Shown in pieces: positions 37,546 to 48,767 of a stretch of DNA of 64,000 nt. The stretch comes from Enoplolaimus lenunculus. Taxonomy: Eukaryota; Nematoda; Enoplea; Enoplida; Thoracostomopsidae. Every line of letters starts with the position of its first letter. Within the stretch, counting starts at the first letter, position 1. The stretch is taken from contig JASANG010000094.1 in the NCBI GenBank assembly GCA_030248215.1, positions 105,903 through 169,902 of the forward strand. Direction: 5' to 3'. The notes below the pieces were generated by a model. That model was given only the letters and a program-made list of their open reading frames with translations. It searched no databases and was not told the origin of the DNA. Made by a program: the position numbers and the translations under genes.

Positions 37546-38439
37546 CTGATACAATCGTAAACTTAAGCAAGCCCAAAATCAAGATTCTCAAAATTAAACA
37601 GAAACTTTTAAACCTAAATCGCCAGCAATGGACAAATACGTATTTATTAAAAATTCAAAATGAGAGGTCACTAACAAGTCAGGGACGTGTTAAGAACACC
37701 GGTCTAAGCAAACTGAAAAATCGCACAACAAACAAATGTTTCGAACTCGAACAATACAGCTGTTCAATATGTAAGTACATCTCAACGCATATGCGCCATT
37801 GAAACCGGAACACGTTTATTCGACACCTGAAGGATTACTTAAATTATCGTATTTGATGGTATATGGAATTAAAATTTGACCAATGTCAGAACATATTTTC
37901 GATTTTATTTGAAAAATTCAAATAATTTTTGAATGCCAGACGATTAAAAAGGTTAGATGTCAGTAAACGTCGGAAACGAAAGCACAAAACAACAATTTCA
38001 ATTGTTTTGTGTTGCAAAAACGTACAGGACTCGTCTGTATTGCATTATAATTGCCTTTGTTACACACCATATCGTGTTGTTTTGTGAAGCATATAAATTC
38101 AACCGCTGGGTTAACAAAATCCAGAGTGGGAATGGCATATGTGAACCATCTGTTGTTTAAACCGAATATCCAAATTTGTAATTAAACTGAATAAAAGAAA
38201 CAGCCTAAAATGTTTAAAGAATTTGTTGAATTCGCCGAAAATAAGAATGGTGCAAAGTTTGATTCATGATATGCAAGAACTTTCTTGGCAACAGGCGTCA
38301 AGATCGCCTGTGTTTACAAAGAATAATTATCTTGCTTGTAGTGATGAACAATAGTCTGGGATTTACCTCGAAGCTTTAATAAGAACTAATTTTTGGTTTA
38401 CGTTAAATCAGCCCGCGAAAGCCTGATGGGGAACTAGAG

Positions 38440-38745
38440 ACGGGGATTCGTAGGCTTAGACTTACGCTCTATAGGCTTACGGTATGCTAGTACGCAGGTT
38501 CATGTAGTTTACATACATCATATGTTGGTAACATTTGAAATGAAAGTTGCAATGCGATTGAAATTTTTCAAAGATTTTGGTTTTGTTTTTTCGGTATAAA
38601 ATCAGAGCTGGTTGGCATTTTGAATACGAACTTGACATAAGTTGAGATGTGGATCTAAAACATAGAAAAATCATCAACTTTTCACTGAATGCTCCTAAGC
38701 CTAAGCCTAAACCTAAGCCTAAAACCTAAGCCCAAATTTTAATTA
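38440..38745. repeat. Dispersed TTAGGC-like repeat, left arm
   Basis: Two clusters of the hexamer, GTAGGCTTAGACTTACGC near 38450 and CCTAAGCCTAAGCCTAAAC near 38695, in opposite directions. The mirror is at 61255-61560. Confidence 0.55.
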
Positions 38746-38785
38746 AAGTTTTATGTATATATACTGATTTTTAGTGGTTTTCAGA

Positions 38786-39205
38786 CAGAGTGCAAAGCGA
38801 AACTGGATTACATCACAATCCGTTCAGAAATTTTTCTATCGCAATCGGAATCGAAACCATAAATTGTGTGACTATGCGGATTATTTGTATTATGAAATAT
38901 AATATTGATTTAGGGTGTCTGTTAGCTGGCAATAATTTTCAGAAACGTCGCATGAACTAATTGGCGATGTTTTTTCGTTCTGTAAAACTAAACCACAATC
39001 AGGTATTGTTGTTTTCAAAACAAAATAGTGCATTAGCGCGGTTAAATGTTGAGGCAGAGCGAATTTTGATGCAACATTCACAACAGGTAAGATGATAATT
39101 AAAACTTCAAAATTGTAATTCCGATTCATTGTGTAATCGGAATCGGAATTGAAACTGATTTTTAATAGGAATTCTTATTGGAATCTGAGTTCCGGTTGCA
39201 CCCTG
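38786..39205. mobile_element. hAT-like MITE, left arm
   Basis: The high-coordinate end reads (reverse complement) CAGGGTGCAACCGGAACTC, the same start as the element at 48421. The other end reads CAGAGTGCAAAGCGAAACTGG. It is 420 bp, and CTGAAA occurs at both flanks though no clean 8-bp duplication remains. It contains a 79-residue open frame (38890-39129, minus) that I do not take as a host gene. Confidence 0.6.
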
Positions 39206-39943
39206 TTTCAGCCTGAAAGCATTAATTAAACATAGTAGCTCCAGCTGAACGTGTTTTGCGACGGAATTATATGTCAAGATAGCTAAACTTTTTATTTCAA
39301 GGTTGCTTTTTTAATTTAATCGATATTAAATAATTATTAAAACATGGTGACCAATTTTAAGTATAACACACCATTGCCGGTGCACATGATTGTTTGTTAT
39401 GCTGTTCAATAGCTATCACATTTATGATAGCTGTTGGCTGCAGAGTCTCTATCAAATTCTGCTTCCTGTATTTCAGCACTGCTCGCGTTAACTGAACCAG
39501 TTGCATTAATTCGATATGGTTTCACTAGCGCCATATTTTTATAAGCTAACATATTATAAGCTCTTTAATCAGAAACATGTAATTGCAAAACGTTTTTCAC
39601 TGCTCCCAGTTAGCAAGGCCGCATTTCCATGACAAAACAAGTTGGGTTTTACTCGAAATTAGCGTTTGTTTGCGCTAAACGCTATATAACATTATACTAT
39701 CAAGTATGTAGGTATAGTTTTTATCATAAATTGAACAACCTATACATTCAGATTTTCTTCCAGTGGTTATACTGCCGAGAACATCCTCTATCTTAGTACA
39801 CACTCTTATATGAGCGGCCTAGATGTAACGGCCAATGTTACCCTAAAGGCCGTCCCATTTTTCCGGGACAGAAATGTACCAGGAGTACGAGTCCCATTTT
39901 CTCGGGACAGCAATGTACCAGGAGTACATACAAAAAATATAAT

Positions 39944-40286
39944 CGGGACAGCGGGACAGTTGAGACAGTGGGACAGATGGGACAGTTGGGACAGTTGGGA
40001 CAGATGGGATAGTTGGGAATAGATGGGACAGTTGGGACAAATGGGACAGTTGGGACAGATGGGACAGTTGGGACAGATGGGACAGTTGGGCAGATGGGGC
40101 AGTTGGGTCAGTTGGGACAGATGGGATAGTTGGGACAGATGGGACAGCTGGGACATATGGTACAGTTGGGACATATGGGACAGTTGTGACACTTGGGACA
40201 GTTGGGACAGTTGGGACAAACGGGACAGATGGGACGGTTGGGACAGTTGGGACAGATGGGACAGTCGGGACAAATGGGACAGTTGA
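39944..40286 (+). repeat. GGGACAG minisatellite, left arm
   Basis: About 34 tandem 10-mers of the form GGGACAGTTG or GGGACAGATG, forming one subterminal block of the composite element. The open frames it creates on both strands are low-complexity and not genes. Confidence 0.9.
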
Positions 40287-40292
40287 GATATA

Positions 40293-40352
<60 letters not shown>

Positions 40353-40366
40353 GTATATATATATGA
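40287..40366. repeat. (TA)n microsatellite, left arm
   Basis: Nearly pure TA run between the minisatellite and the tail of the Penelope-like fragment. Confidence 0.95.
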
Positions 40367-40376
40367 GAAGTACAGA

Positions 40377-41290
40377 AAATAAATAAATAAATAAATAAAG
40401 TATCCTGCCAAATTTTTCTATCAGTTGCAAATTTCAGGTAAAAATTTTGAATCTAAACACCTTAGATTGTATGTTTAATTTAGGCTCCAGTTTGCGGATA
40501 ATGGCGGATTCGAGAATTTGGAGTGCTAGGTTGGAAGAATGCTGATCGATTTTTGGCCAGGTTTCGAGGATTGAAAAATCATCTACCGAACAGCTATGGT
40601 TGAAATTGGTGCAGTGTTCAGAGATTGCTGAAGTTAACTTATTAGTGGACGGGTTTGGTTGGGCGGTTCTGTCCGAAATCTGTTTGTGCTCGCAGGTACG
40701 TCTATAAAGTTGCCGGTTGGATGAACCAACGTAGCCCGATAAACAATCGGGACAAACATACTGATAAACAATATTAGAACGTAAAAGCGAAGGAAAGGTG
40801 TCCTTAAAATTGAAAAGTTGAGAAATTCTTTTTTGGGTTTCGAAAACAATGCGGATTTTGATATTATATTCATTAAACCATTTTTAATAGCTTATTAAGG
40901 TCGGCTTTTAAACGCTGTGAGTGAGAGCCAAAAAAAGGCAGTTTTAAAATCACATATTTTGAGGATACCTGGATATCGCTGTTTGGCCCAGCTGTTGTTG
41001 CGCTTTGGCCTTGGTCTGGGTTCTGCGACGTGGCATGATTAGTATCCGACGTTGAAGAGCTGTTACGACTTGATAAAGTTTCGGCCGAATCAATATTTTG
41101 ATTTGAATTGCGATTTGAATTTATATTAAAATCATTGAAACTGGACGATGAAAAGTTATTGGAGTTGCTGTTAATAAACTGGTCAAACGAAACTGGTGAT
41201 GAATTAAAAGTACACGATTTGTTAATGAAATTGATAAACGCCTTATCGATAAATTTCTTGGGGAAGTCATTAGTTTTGAGCAGGTTGACC
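40377..41290 (-). mobile_element. Penelope-like element fragment (left arm, minus copy)
   Basis: A 5'-truncated Penelope-like retroelement, 3' end at the low coordinate, with a (TTTA)n tail near 40377-40400. It spans the end of the reverse-transcriptase region (YVILKLPFFGS..SQRLK) and a GIY-YIG endonuclease domain. It meets its plus-strand twin head to head about 15 bases away. The frame is broken. Confidence 0.8.
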
Positions 41291-41305
41291 AAATGAATTA
41301 AAATT

Positions 41306-42216
41306 TTTGGTCAACCTGCTCAAAACTAATGACTTCCCCAAGAAATTTATCGATAAGGCGTTTATCAATTTCATTAACAAATCGTGTACTTTTAATTCAT
41401 CACCAGTTTCGTTTGACCAGTTTATTAACAGCAACTCCAATAACTTTTCATCGTCCAGTTTCAATGATTTTAATATAAATTCAAATCGCAATTCAAATCA
41501 AAATATTGATTCGGCCGAAACTTTATCAAGTCGTAACAGCTCTTCAACGTCGGATACTAATCATGCCACGTCGCAGAACCCAGACCAAGGCCAAAGCGCA
41601 ACAACAGCTGGGCCAAACAGCGATATCCAGGTATCCTCAAAATATGTGATTTTAAAACTGCCTTTTTTTGGCTCTCACTCACAGCGTTTAAAAGCCGACC
41701 TTAATAAGCTATTAAAAAATGGTTTAATGAATATAATATCAAAATCCGCATTGTTTTCGAAACCCAAAAAAGAATTTCTCAACTTTTCAATTTTAAGGAC
41801 ACCTTTCCTTCGCTTTTACGTTCTAATATTGTTTATCAGTATGTTTGTCCCGATTGTTTATCGGGCTACGTTGGTTCATCCAACCGGCAACTTTATAGAC
41901 GTATCTGCGAGCACAAACAGATTTCGGACAGAACCGCCCAACCAAACCCGTCCACTAATAAGTTAACTTCAGCAATCTCTGAACACTGCACCAATTTCAA
42001 CCATAGCTGTTCGGTAGATGATTTTTCAATCCTCGAAACCTGGCCAAAAATCGATCAGCATTCTTCCAACCTAGCACTCCAAATTCTCGAATCCGCCATT
42101 ATCCGCAAACTGGAGCCTAAATTAAACATACAATCTAAGGTGTTTAGATTCAAAATTTTTACCTGAAATTTGCAACTGATCGAAAAATTTGGCAGGATAC
42201 TTTATTTATTTATTTA
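41306..42216 (+). mobile_element. Penelope-like element fragment (left arm, plus copy)
   Basis: Nearly identical inverted partner of 40377-41290, truncated at the same internal base (GGTCAACCTGC..) and ending in (TTTA)n followed by TA repeats. An Asn/Ser-rich linker lies between the polymerase end and the endonuclease part. It is a broken remnant. Confidence 0.8.
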
Positions 42217-42719
42217 TATATATATATTGACACATATTAACCGTAAGTTTGTTTTGCTTTCCTTATATAGTTTATATGATATATTGTGTTTTTCCGTTGA
42301 AAAATTAGGATTCCCTCCAGCAATTAAATCCTTGCAACGCCCCAGGTCCGAATGCACTATTCGCGGTGTTATCATTTTTAATGCATAGCTGTTTGAAAAA
42401 TGTATTTGATACACAATAAACAGTGTTTAATACAATTTCAACATATGCGTAAATTGTATAGTGTGGGGGAAAAGTGGTTGGAGGGGCTCAACTCCTTTGA
42501 GAACACAATAAAAGAAACTTCCCGAGATAAAACCTTTCATCCTTTGGCAACTTTTTATATTCCCGGCTGTCCCGACAGACCCAGCAAAAATACGGGCTCA
42601 GACCTGTCCCGACTGTCTCAACCGACCCAGCAAAAACAGATTTGAAGCTGTCCCGACTAAATCCAGCAAAAACATTTCAATCCGGGTATATTGCTGTCCT
42701 GTGGGTAAATGGGACGGCC

Positions 42720-43706
42720 AAAAGACTATATGGGCAAATTGATCGAACATTTAATATGAAATGTTAGCCCGTTTTTCAATGTAGGGATTTTAAGCAGAAG
42801 TAAAAGTTGGCCTGTGAGACACGCTTTTTTAAGTTTTTGGTTTAAATTTGCACGTATTTTGGTAGAAATTTTTAAATTCACGCAGAAGTGCTGAAAACAA
42901 TAATTTCAATGTTCTTGTTTCGTTAGAAACGATAAACGCACCGGAATTTTTTAGGAAATTGGCAATAGTTTATATTAAAATTTTTGTATACATTTATATT
43001 TTAACATGCTTACATTTGAATTTGGTCAGTGTATCTCACTGTAATTCTCCTACGGATATATACTTAGCTAGTGCACTAGCATAGGAGTTCAAAATTGTGG
43101 CTGAGATTGAAATATATAAATACAACTATCAAACAAATAAAAATGATAAAGTGACAAACTTAAGCTATCTATGACGATGTTTTGTCAGACGTTTGATTGA
43201 AATGTTATCGATGACTCGTTTGTAATGCTAAAGCTACAGCTTGCGATAAAACCTTTCATCAAGGCCTCATGAGTTTGTAGCACTCCTAGTATAACCGTTG
43301 CGTATACTTATTCCGGACTCCATTATTATGCTATACATTGTCTAATATCGGTGCATACATTGTCCAATATCACTGCAATGGTTACTGTGGGTATGCGCCG
43401 TGTAGCTTGTGTATGTGCATGTATGTGGCACATCCTAGACACATACATACTCGAGCACATATAACACCAAAGGAAATTATGATATCAGCCGCGACGCGTA
43501 ATGGGTAGCGGCGTGGCCATATCTTTCGGAGAAAGAGGTCATCCCGACCGTGCAGTTCTGACATGGAGGTCCCACCGAGAAGGGTGCTGCAAATTGCAGG
43601 CCGATGGATTCGGAGAAGTTCGAATTCGCGGTCCGGGGCTCTATTCGCAGAGTTCACGATTTGATTTGTCGTTTGCATTGAAAAAGAAAATCTTCGTTCG
43701 GCTGTC
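42720..43706. other. Left arm, region upstream of RPL12
   Basis: AT-rich to about 43380, then a GC-richer 370 bases directly before the RPL12 TATA-like box. The latter holds a 124-codon minus-strand frame (43382-43756) that I take as promoter-proximal sequence, not a gene. The mirror is 56822-57809. Confidence 0.45.
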
Positions 43707-43810
43707 GATATATATAGCGGCATCTTTTGGAATAATGACATAAATTCTAACTCCATCTGTTATTTTAGCAATACATCTCATTTATTTGTGTAATTCAAGA
43801 AAATATTGTT
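43707..43810 (+). promoter_or_regulatory. Likely RPL12 core promoter and trans-splice-like acceptor (left arm)
   Basis: A TATA-like GATATATATAG lies at 43707-43716. It is followed about 8 bases later by CATCTTTTGG, which resembles the pyrimidine-rich start of ribosomal protein transcripts. A run TCTGTTATTTTAG ends at 43768, 42 bases before the ATG. In nematodes such an unpaired acceptor upstream of the start commonly receives a spliced leader. The role is inferred from motif and spacing only. Confidence 0.45.
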
Positions 43811-46800
43811 ATGCCGGCGAAACCAGATCCAAACGAAATTAAAATCGGTGAGCAATAGGCAAACAGATTAGGCTTTGCAAAATGTTTGCTTGTAGTTTCA
43901 TTCGAACTTTATTTGTATAGCGTTACTTTCACTAGCAACGTTTGTTCGATGTATTTCCAAAACTACCTAATCATGATCTTATTTCACAAATACAATTTTT
44001 TAGACGTAAATCAGTTCAAAACCACACTGGACATAATTTTTCACACTTAGTGTATTTTCAGTATATATGCGATGTGTCGGCGGTGAGGTTGGTGCAACAT
44101 CTTCGCTGGCACCTAAGATTGGCCCGCTTGGACTGGTGAGCTATTAATGCATATTGCGTATGCAATATGTTCTGTTTTAGAATCTGTGTTAAAACAAATA
44201 GGTAGATGCTTGGATTGTTTTAAACCAAATGTGAGACTGTGTACGTTTCATAATTTCCAGTAGAACTCATTTTATATTTTTAATGCCTATACTAGTATAT
44301 CACTCAGACATTCTGGAACTCAAAGCGCATTACTACACAATCAATTGACCATTAGTCACCCAATGTAGCGAGGTTTATACGTGTATTAGTAATTCGGCTG
44401 TTTGTTTCAGTCTCCGAAGAAAATCGGTGATGATATTGCAAAATCAACGCAGGACTGGAAAGGCCTGCGAATCACTGTGAAGCTTACAATTCAAAATCGT
44501 CAAGCGAAAATCGATGTTGTGCCTACTGCTTCATCGTTAATCATCAAAGAGCTCAAAGAACCACCTCGCGATAGAAAGAAAGTGAAAAACAGTGAGCTCA
44601 ATGTTACAGATTTTTGCCTGATTTTTATTGTTTCCGACAACTGACATTGGCTGTTGCCAATAGGATTGTTTCGTGACATGTATCAAAGACCTGAATTGGC
44701 TTTGCTTTATAAGTTTATAAGAACGGTTCATTTCAATTAATGTTTTCAAACACAAACGCGAGAGAGATAATAGTTTCCCTTAGCGGACACACTGATATGC
44801 GCCCACAAATGAAATTGGTAGCATTCCAGCTGAGTGTTATGTTGAAAAAGAATCGGCAATGTTTTGCAATGCCGAAGCCGATGTCGATACTCGAAAAGTG
44901 CCGATTTTTATGTTGTTGTAACATCTTCCAGATTGCACCAGTCGTCCAAGGCAAGGTTAAGAAATGCAGCCACCGACTTCGGTCTGGTCCACAGGTCTTG
45001 TACGGCCAGCGTTTTTGGCTTGTTAGGGCTGTTGAACAGGTCTTAGATCACGTGCGGGGAGTTACTGCATTCTGAGCAGAGGTCGTTTACTTCCGGGTTG
45101 ATCCTCGACATGCAGTGGTTTATGATTCTGGCAAAGTACGATGTTTGGTCTGTATCCAGCAATGCCATAGGCTATGGCTGTTCTGTGGATATAGGCAATA
45201 CCATTCTTGTATGTTGGGTGGTCGATGACTGATTGTGCCGGCAACAAATGCGCGATGTCACTCTCGAATTTGCCCACATCTTTGAGAATGTGACGGGCGG
45301 CAGGTGGTTTCGTTGTGAGATGCTCGATTGGATGTTCTGCGTGATGGCAACTCAAGAGATACTGGCGGCAGAGCATGTAGTTGTGCTGTTTTATGGGCAT
45401 GATTTCACATTCCGAGTGAAGATGGTCTTCACTGGACATAAGAAGGTAGCCAGTGGCAGTTCGCAGGGCTGCATTTTGCGTCGATTGTAGGGTATTTCAG
45501 TGAGACTCGCTCAGCTGTGGTGACAATTTGGTAGCGACGTAGTTCATGATGGGTCTATCGATTGCCTTGTAGGTTGTAGGTTGTTAGAAGTAGCCCTTTG
45601 TCCTTCCTGTTGGCGGACGCTGGCTGCGTGGGGGTCGCTAGGATCTGCGGCACGGATTCCAGTCTGGCTCGCTGGGATCTGCGGCACGGATTCCATCGCG
45701 TTCATCGGCGAGAATTACTGCGGCGGATGGGAAGTTTGGCCTAATCTTTGGTATGTGGCCGGCAGGGACGAATTTCTTCACGGCATCACGTCGTACGGTG
45801 ATACGAGATCTGCAAACTGAGATTCTGTGTAGGTTGTGAAGCCGTCCAGTCTGCCTTATTGAAGTTGATGTATATGCGGCGATCCGTTTCGACCATGACG
45901 GCAGCGCGGAAAATTGTTACAGTGATAGGGAGGTGGTCAGACGAAAGCGTGTGTTACACGAGGTACATGCTAGGAGCGAAGGGCTCATCAGGCTGACATC
46001 TGGAGAGCTGGAGCAGTTGTTACTGACATGCGTTTGCCGTTGATCTTAATAACTGTGAACATGGAATTCTCGATTTCAGATGACAGGTCCTCCCCACGAC
46101 GGTCATTACCCAAGCCCGAGACCCATATCTCGTTGTGGGCATTTAGGTCACCAAGTACTATTGAATCGTCTGATTGTAGGAGGTGGTTGGTCTATGCGAT
46201 ATAGGTTGGAGCACAGCTGCTGCTCGGTGGAACGTATACGTTGTGAATGACGATTTCCCTTTTGCCGGACGTGATGACTATGCATTGCTGTTCGATGAAA
46301 TCGTTTGGGTTTGAGGGTGCTGGCGGGCTGAGGTGACGGTATCGGACTAAGCGATGGATCAGGAAAGTTAGTCCACAACCACTAGCACGGTCACGGTCGG
46401 CACGGATAACGGTGAAGTCGCCGTGTTTCGGGAGCTTCGATTTGGTAGATAACCTGGTTTCCTGAAGCGCGGCTGCTAGGATACCACTGTGGGATTTGTA
46501 GTCAGCTATCCCTTTTATTTTGTTGCGCAGGCCATTACAGTTGAACTGGACCATACAAAACGCATCCGGGGACTGTTGTGGGGTTATCGCTGCAGGTCTA
46601 GGGTTGGATTGCTGACGGCAGCAGGGGGCTATATAGCTGTTGTTTCATTCACGTGTTTTGTTCAGTTGAGCACAATTGTTGAAATGGCACCAGTTTGTGC
46701 AGGCATTGCAAGGCACAGATACTGAGCGGGCATGGATTCTGAATTTGCAGACAGAACATAACCAGATAGAGCACGGGTTGCGTTCAACAACGCCGGCCAA

Positions 46801-48351
46801 CATTAGCTACATCTGGAGCAGGCTGGCCGGCATGAGCTGTTCCGCCTTCCAAAAACGGCTGAGCAATAACGTTGATGTATGGTGCACCATTGGCCAGCGT
46901 GCTGGTACGCTGGATAGACCTCCGTCGAAGACGCTGTGCACGTGTGGTCGTGCCGATTATTGTCGATGTCGACGCCGATTAATCGGCACATCCCTGCTTG
47001 TAATCCTAATAATTAGTGAAATAATGTAAAAGTCGATACAAATTATCCTGTAGCTAGTAAATGGCTTAAAAATTTGAAACCCCTATTCGAGCTTAACAGT
47101 TAACTGCCCAGCATAGTTTGCTTTCAAATAAAAAAAAGTTTGTCAAAATCGATTTAGCGGTTCCTGCGATTCTTTTCGTACGGACAGCCACCTTTCGACC
47201 CACAAGTACAAAACATAAAACGCTTCTCGAAATTCCGACCTTCGCTCAATAAATTCATCGTATGTTTGACAGGATTTTTAATGCCTGTTGTTTAATAACT
47301 AGATCTTTCGTACAATGCGTGTCGTCATTGGCATTTTTACTGTTTTGTTGTTAATTGCATTGTAGTTAAACACAGTGGCAACCTGTCAATAGATCAAATA
47401 ATTAATATCGCCAGAGAAATGCGACCGCGATCGATGTCCCGCAATTTGGAGGTAAATTTTCTTTAGTTTCTGTCAGATATTTTTCAGAAACTTTGAATTA
47501 ACCAAATGAAAAATTTTGAATTAACCAAATGAATCTGTTTGTTTTTTTGTTCAACACCTGTATGTTTGTTTCTTGACTAAAGGAATTGCGTTGAGATGCA
47601 CGGCACCTAACTGCGAATGATCCTTTCCTTAGCATAAAACAAGGACAGTTTTAAAACCTGATTTTCTGCTAATGCCGTAATGTTGAGGGACCATGTGCCT
47701 AACTATGACAGACCGTTTTTCCGCGGCACAGCTATAGAGTAAGCTTCAATTTGAGACTAATTTTTGCTTAGGATTAGGTATAGTCTTATTCTTACGCGTA
47801 GGCTTAAGAATATGCTTATGCCGCTGTTACGGCTGTGATCTATACATTGGCAAAACTGTGTATTCAGTTTAGAATAACCATATCAATAAAAGTTGGAATA
47901 ACAACCTGAGGTAGATATTTTAAGACTTTCTGTTGTTCCTGAAACCCTGTCTAATATTCAAATATGTTTTTGATTCATATCCCGATATTATCTTCATAGC
48001 CAAATGGCCGCATATATTAAGTTGTGTTAACCCATTTTAACTGAATATGTCAAAGTGAATTTCATCACGTTTTTGGATTTAAATTTTGGTTAGGTTTGGT
48101 TATGTTCGCTAAGGAGTGAACGCAATTGTACACTTGCATAAGCAATGAATTTGTCAAGGTGTTAATTATACGTCTGTGGAATTCATGCTTACGTGAATAT
48201 TATGGTTACCAGTTGTTAGCTATTGTTACAGGGAACAGTAAAAGAAATTCTTGGAACGGCGTATTCTGTTGGTTGCACAGTTGAAGGTCAGCATCCTTCG
48301 GATATACTGGACAAAATAAACAACGGTGAAATTCAAATACCTAACGAGTGA
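43811..48351 (+). CDS. RPL12: 60S ribosomal protein L12 (uL11), five exons, left-arm copy
   Basis: uL11 sits at the base of the large-subunit P-stalk and binds the rRNA of the GTPase-associated centre. The exons are 43811-43847, 44062-44135, 44411-44591, 47366-47451 and 48232-48351, all with GT..AG introns and matching phases. They spell a 165-residue protein, the usual eukaryotic length. It starts [17 protein letters not shown] and contains the diagnostic blocks [44 protein letters not shown] and the C-terminal [15 protein letters not shown]. The first two intron positions match those I recall for the vertebrate gene. Intron 3 is 2.8 kb and holds a deleted LINE in opposite orientation. An hAT-like element lies about 70 bp after the stop. 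The identification is secure; which arm copy is expressed is unknown. Confidence 0.97.
44909..46799 (-). mobile_element. Same deleted LINE, left arm
   Basis: Mirror copy of 53735-55625, again in RPL12 intron 3 and opposite to the gene. The endonuclease frame is 46192-46554 and the C-terminal polymerase frame is 45062-45439. It has the same internal deletion and the same short tandem duplication, so the LINE was already defective when the arm was duplicated. Both ends abut a short repeat rich in ATCGGCA and TCGACATCG, possibly an older MITE that the LINE entered. Confidence 0.85.
47735..47850 (-). repeat. Dispersed TTAGGC-like repeat in RPL12 intron 4, left arm
   Basis: GAGTAAGCTTCAATTTGAG, TTTTTGCTTAGGATTAGG, GTAGGCTTAAGAATATGC and then GCTGTTACGGCTGTGATC; the same flanks as other copies. 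Confidence 0.6.
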
Positions 48352-48420
48352 ATTTACTTGGTTTTGCGGCTGATTTGTAGAATTTGTATCCAGGTAGAAT
48401 TGCAATTTACCTATGACAAT

Positions 48421-48767
48421 CAGGGTGCAACCGGATGTGAAAAATACCAAAGCCGGAGGTCAACGAAACCTGCCGCAGCCGGAGGTGAGGCGAAATTTGG
48501 TAGTAAAAATGATGGTTAATTAGTTAATTTTAACCAATATATGCAATATTTTGTTAAGTTGTTTGGTTTTAAGCTAATTTTCTGCGAAATTTCGGAAATT
48601 CTTTCCCAAAAAGTGACAAAAGTAAAACAAAACTCGCTTAACCATTAACTTTTGCAAAATTACGCAAAATTTTAATGCCGAAATTGCCGGAACTTCCGGC
48701 AAAAATTCTTCCGGAGCCGGAGGCCGATTTTCTACGGAGCCGTAGGCAGATCTCCGGTTATACCCTG
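48421..48767 (+). mobile_element. hAT-like nonautonomous element with perfect TSD, left arm
   Basis: Terminal repeats CAGGGTGCAACCGG and (reverse complement) CAGGGTATAACCGG, flanked on both sides by the exact 8-bp duplication ATGACAAT. An 8-bp duplication with CAGGG ends is the hAT signature. The 347-bp interior has GCCGGAGG/CCGGCAA subterminal motifs and no open frame. It lies 69 bp past the RPL12 stop, so it probably overlaps the 3' UTR or polyadenylation region. Confidence 0.85.

Larger units (their letters stand above)
39848..42719. mobile_element. DNA-transposon-like composite element with GGCCGTCCCAT ends, left arm
   Basis: The left end reads GGCCGTCCCATTTTTCC then GGGACAGAAATGTACC. 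The reverse complement of the right end reads GGCCGTCCCATTTACCC then ACAGGACAGCAATATACCC, so about 40 bases form an imperfect terminal inverted repeat. Inside each end are GGGACAG-containing subterminal repeats: a long GGGACAGNTG array on the left, and units near 42590-42690 on the right that pair GGGACAG with TTTTTGCTGG. No transposase frame is visible. The middle is occupied by a head-to-head Penelope-like pair. No clear target duplication is seen, so the superfamily is undecided. Confidence 0.65.

Noticed and set aside
38890-39129. 79-codon frame identical in both arms
   Set aside because: It lies wholly inside a 420-bp hAT-like MITE and has no transposase features.
39944-40286. CRISPR-like spaced repeat array or long repetitive protein
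   Set aside because: The 10-mer units are directly tandem with no unique spacers, and frames arise in all phases from the repeat. It is a minisatellite.
43382-43756. 124-codon minus-strand frame before RPL12, also in the right arm
   Set aside because: It overlaps the RPL12 promoter region on the opposite strand, has no domain, and the duplication explains its conservation.
44062-44135. A suspected 2-base loss at the start of RPL12 exon 2 in the left arm
   Set aside because: On recount the exon is 74 bases in both arms and the acceptor is followed by TATATATGCG in each, so there is no difference.
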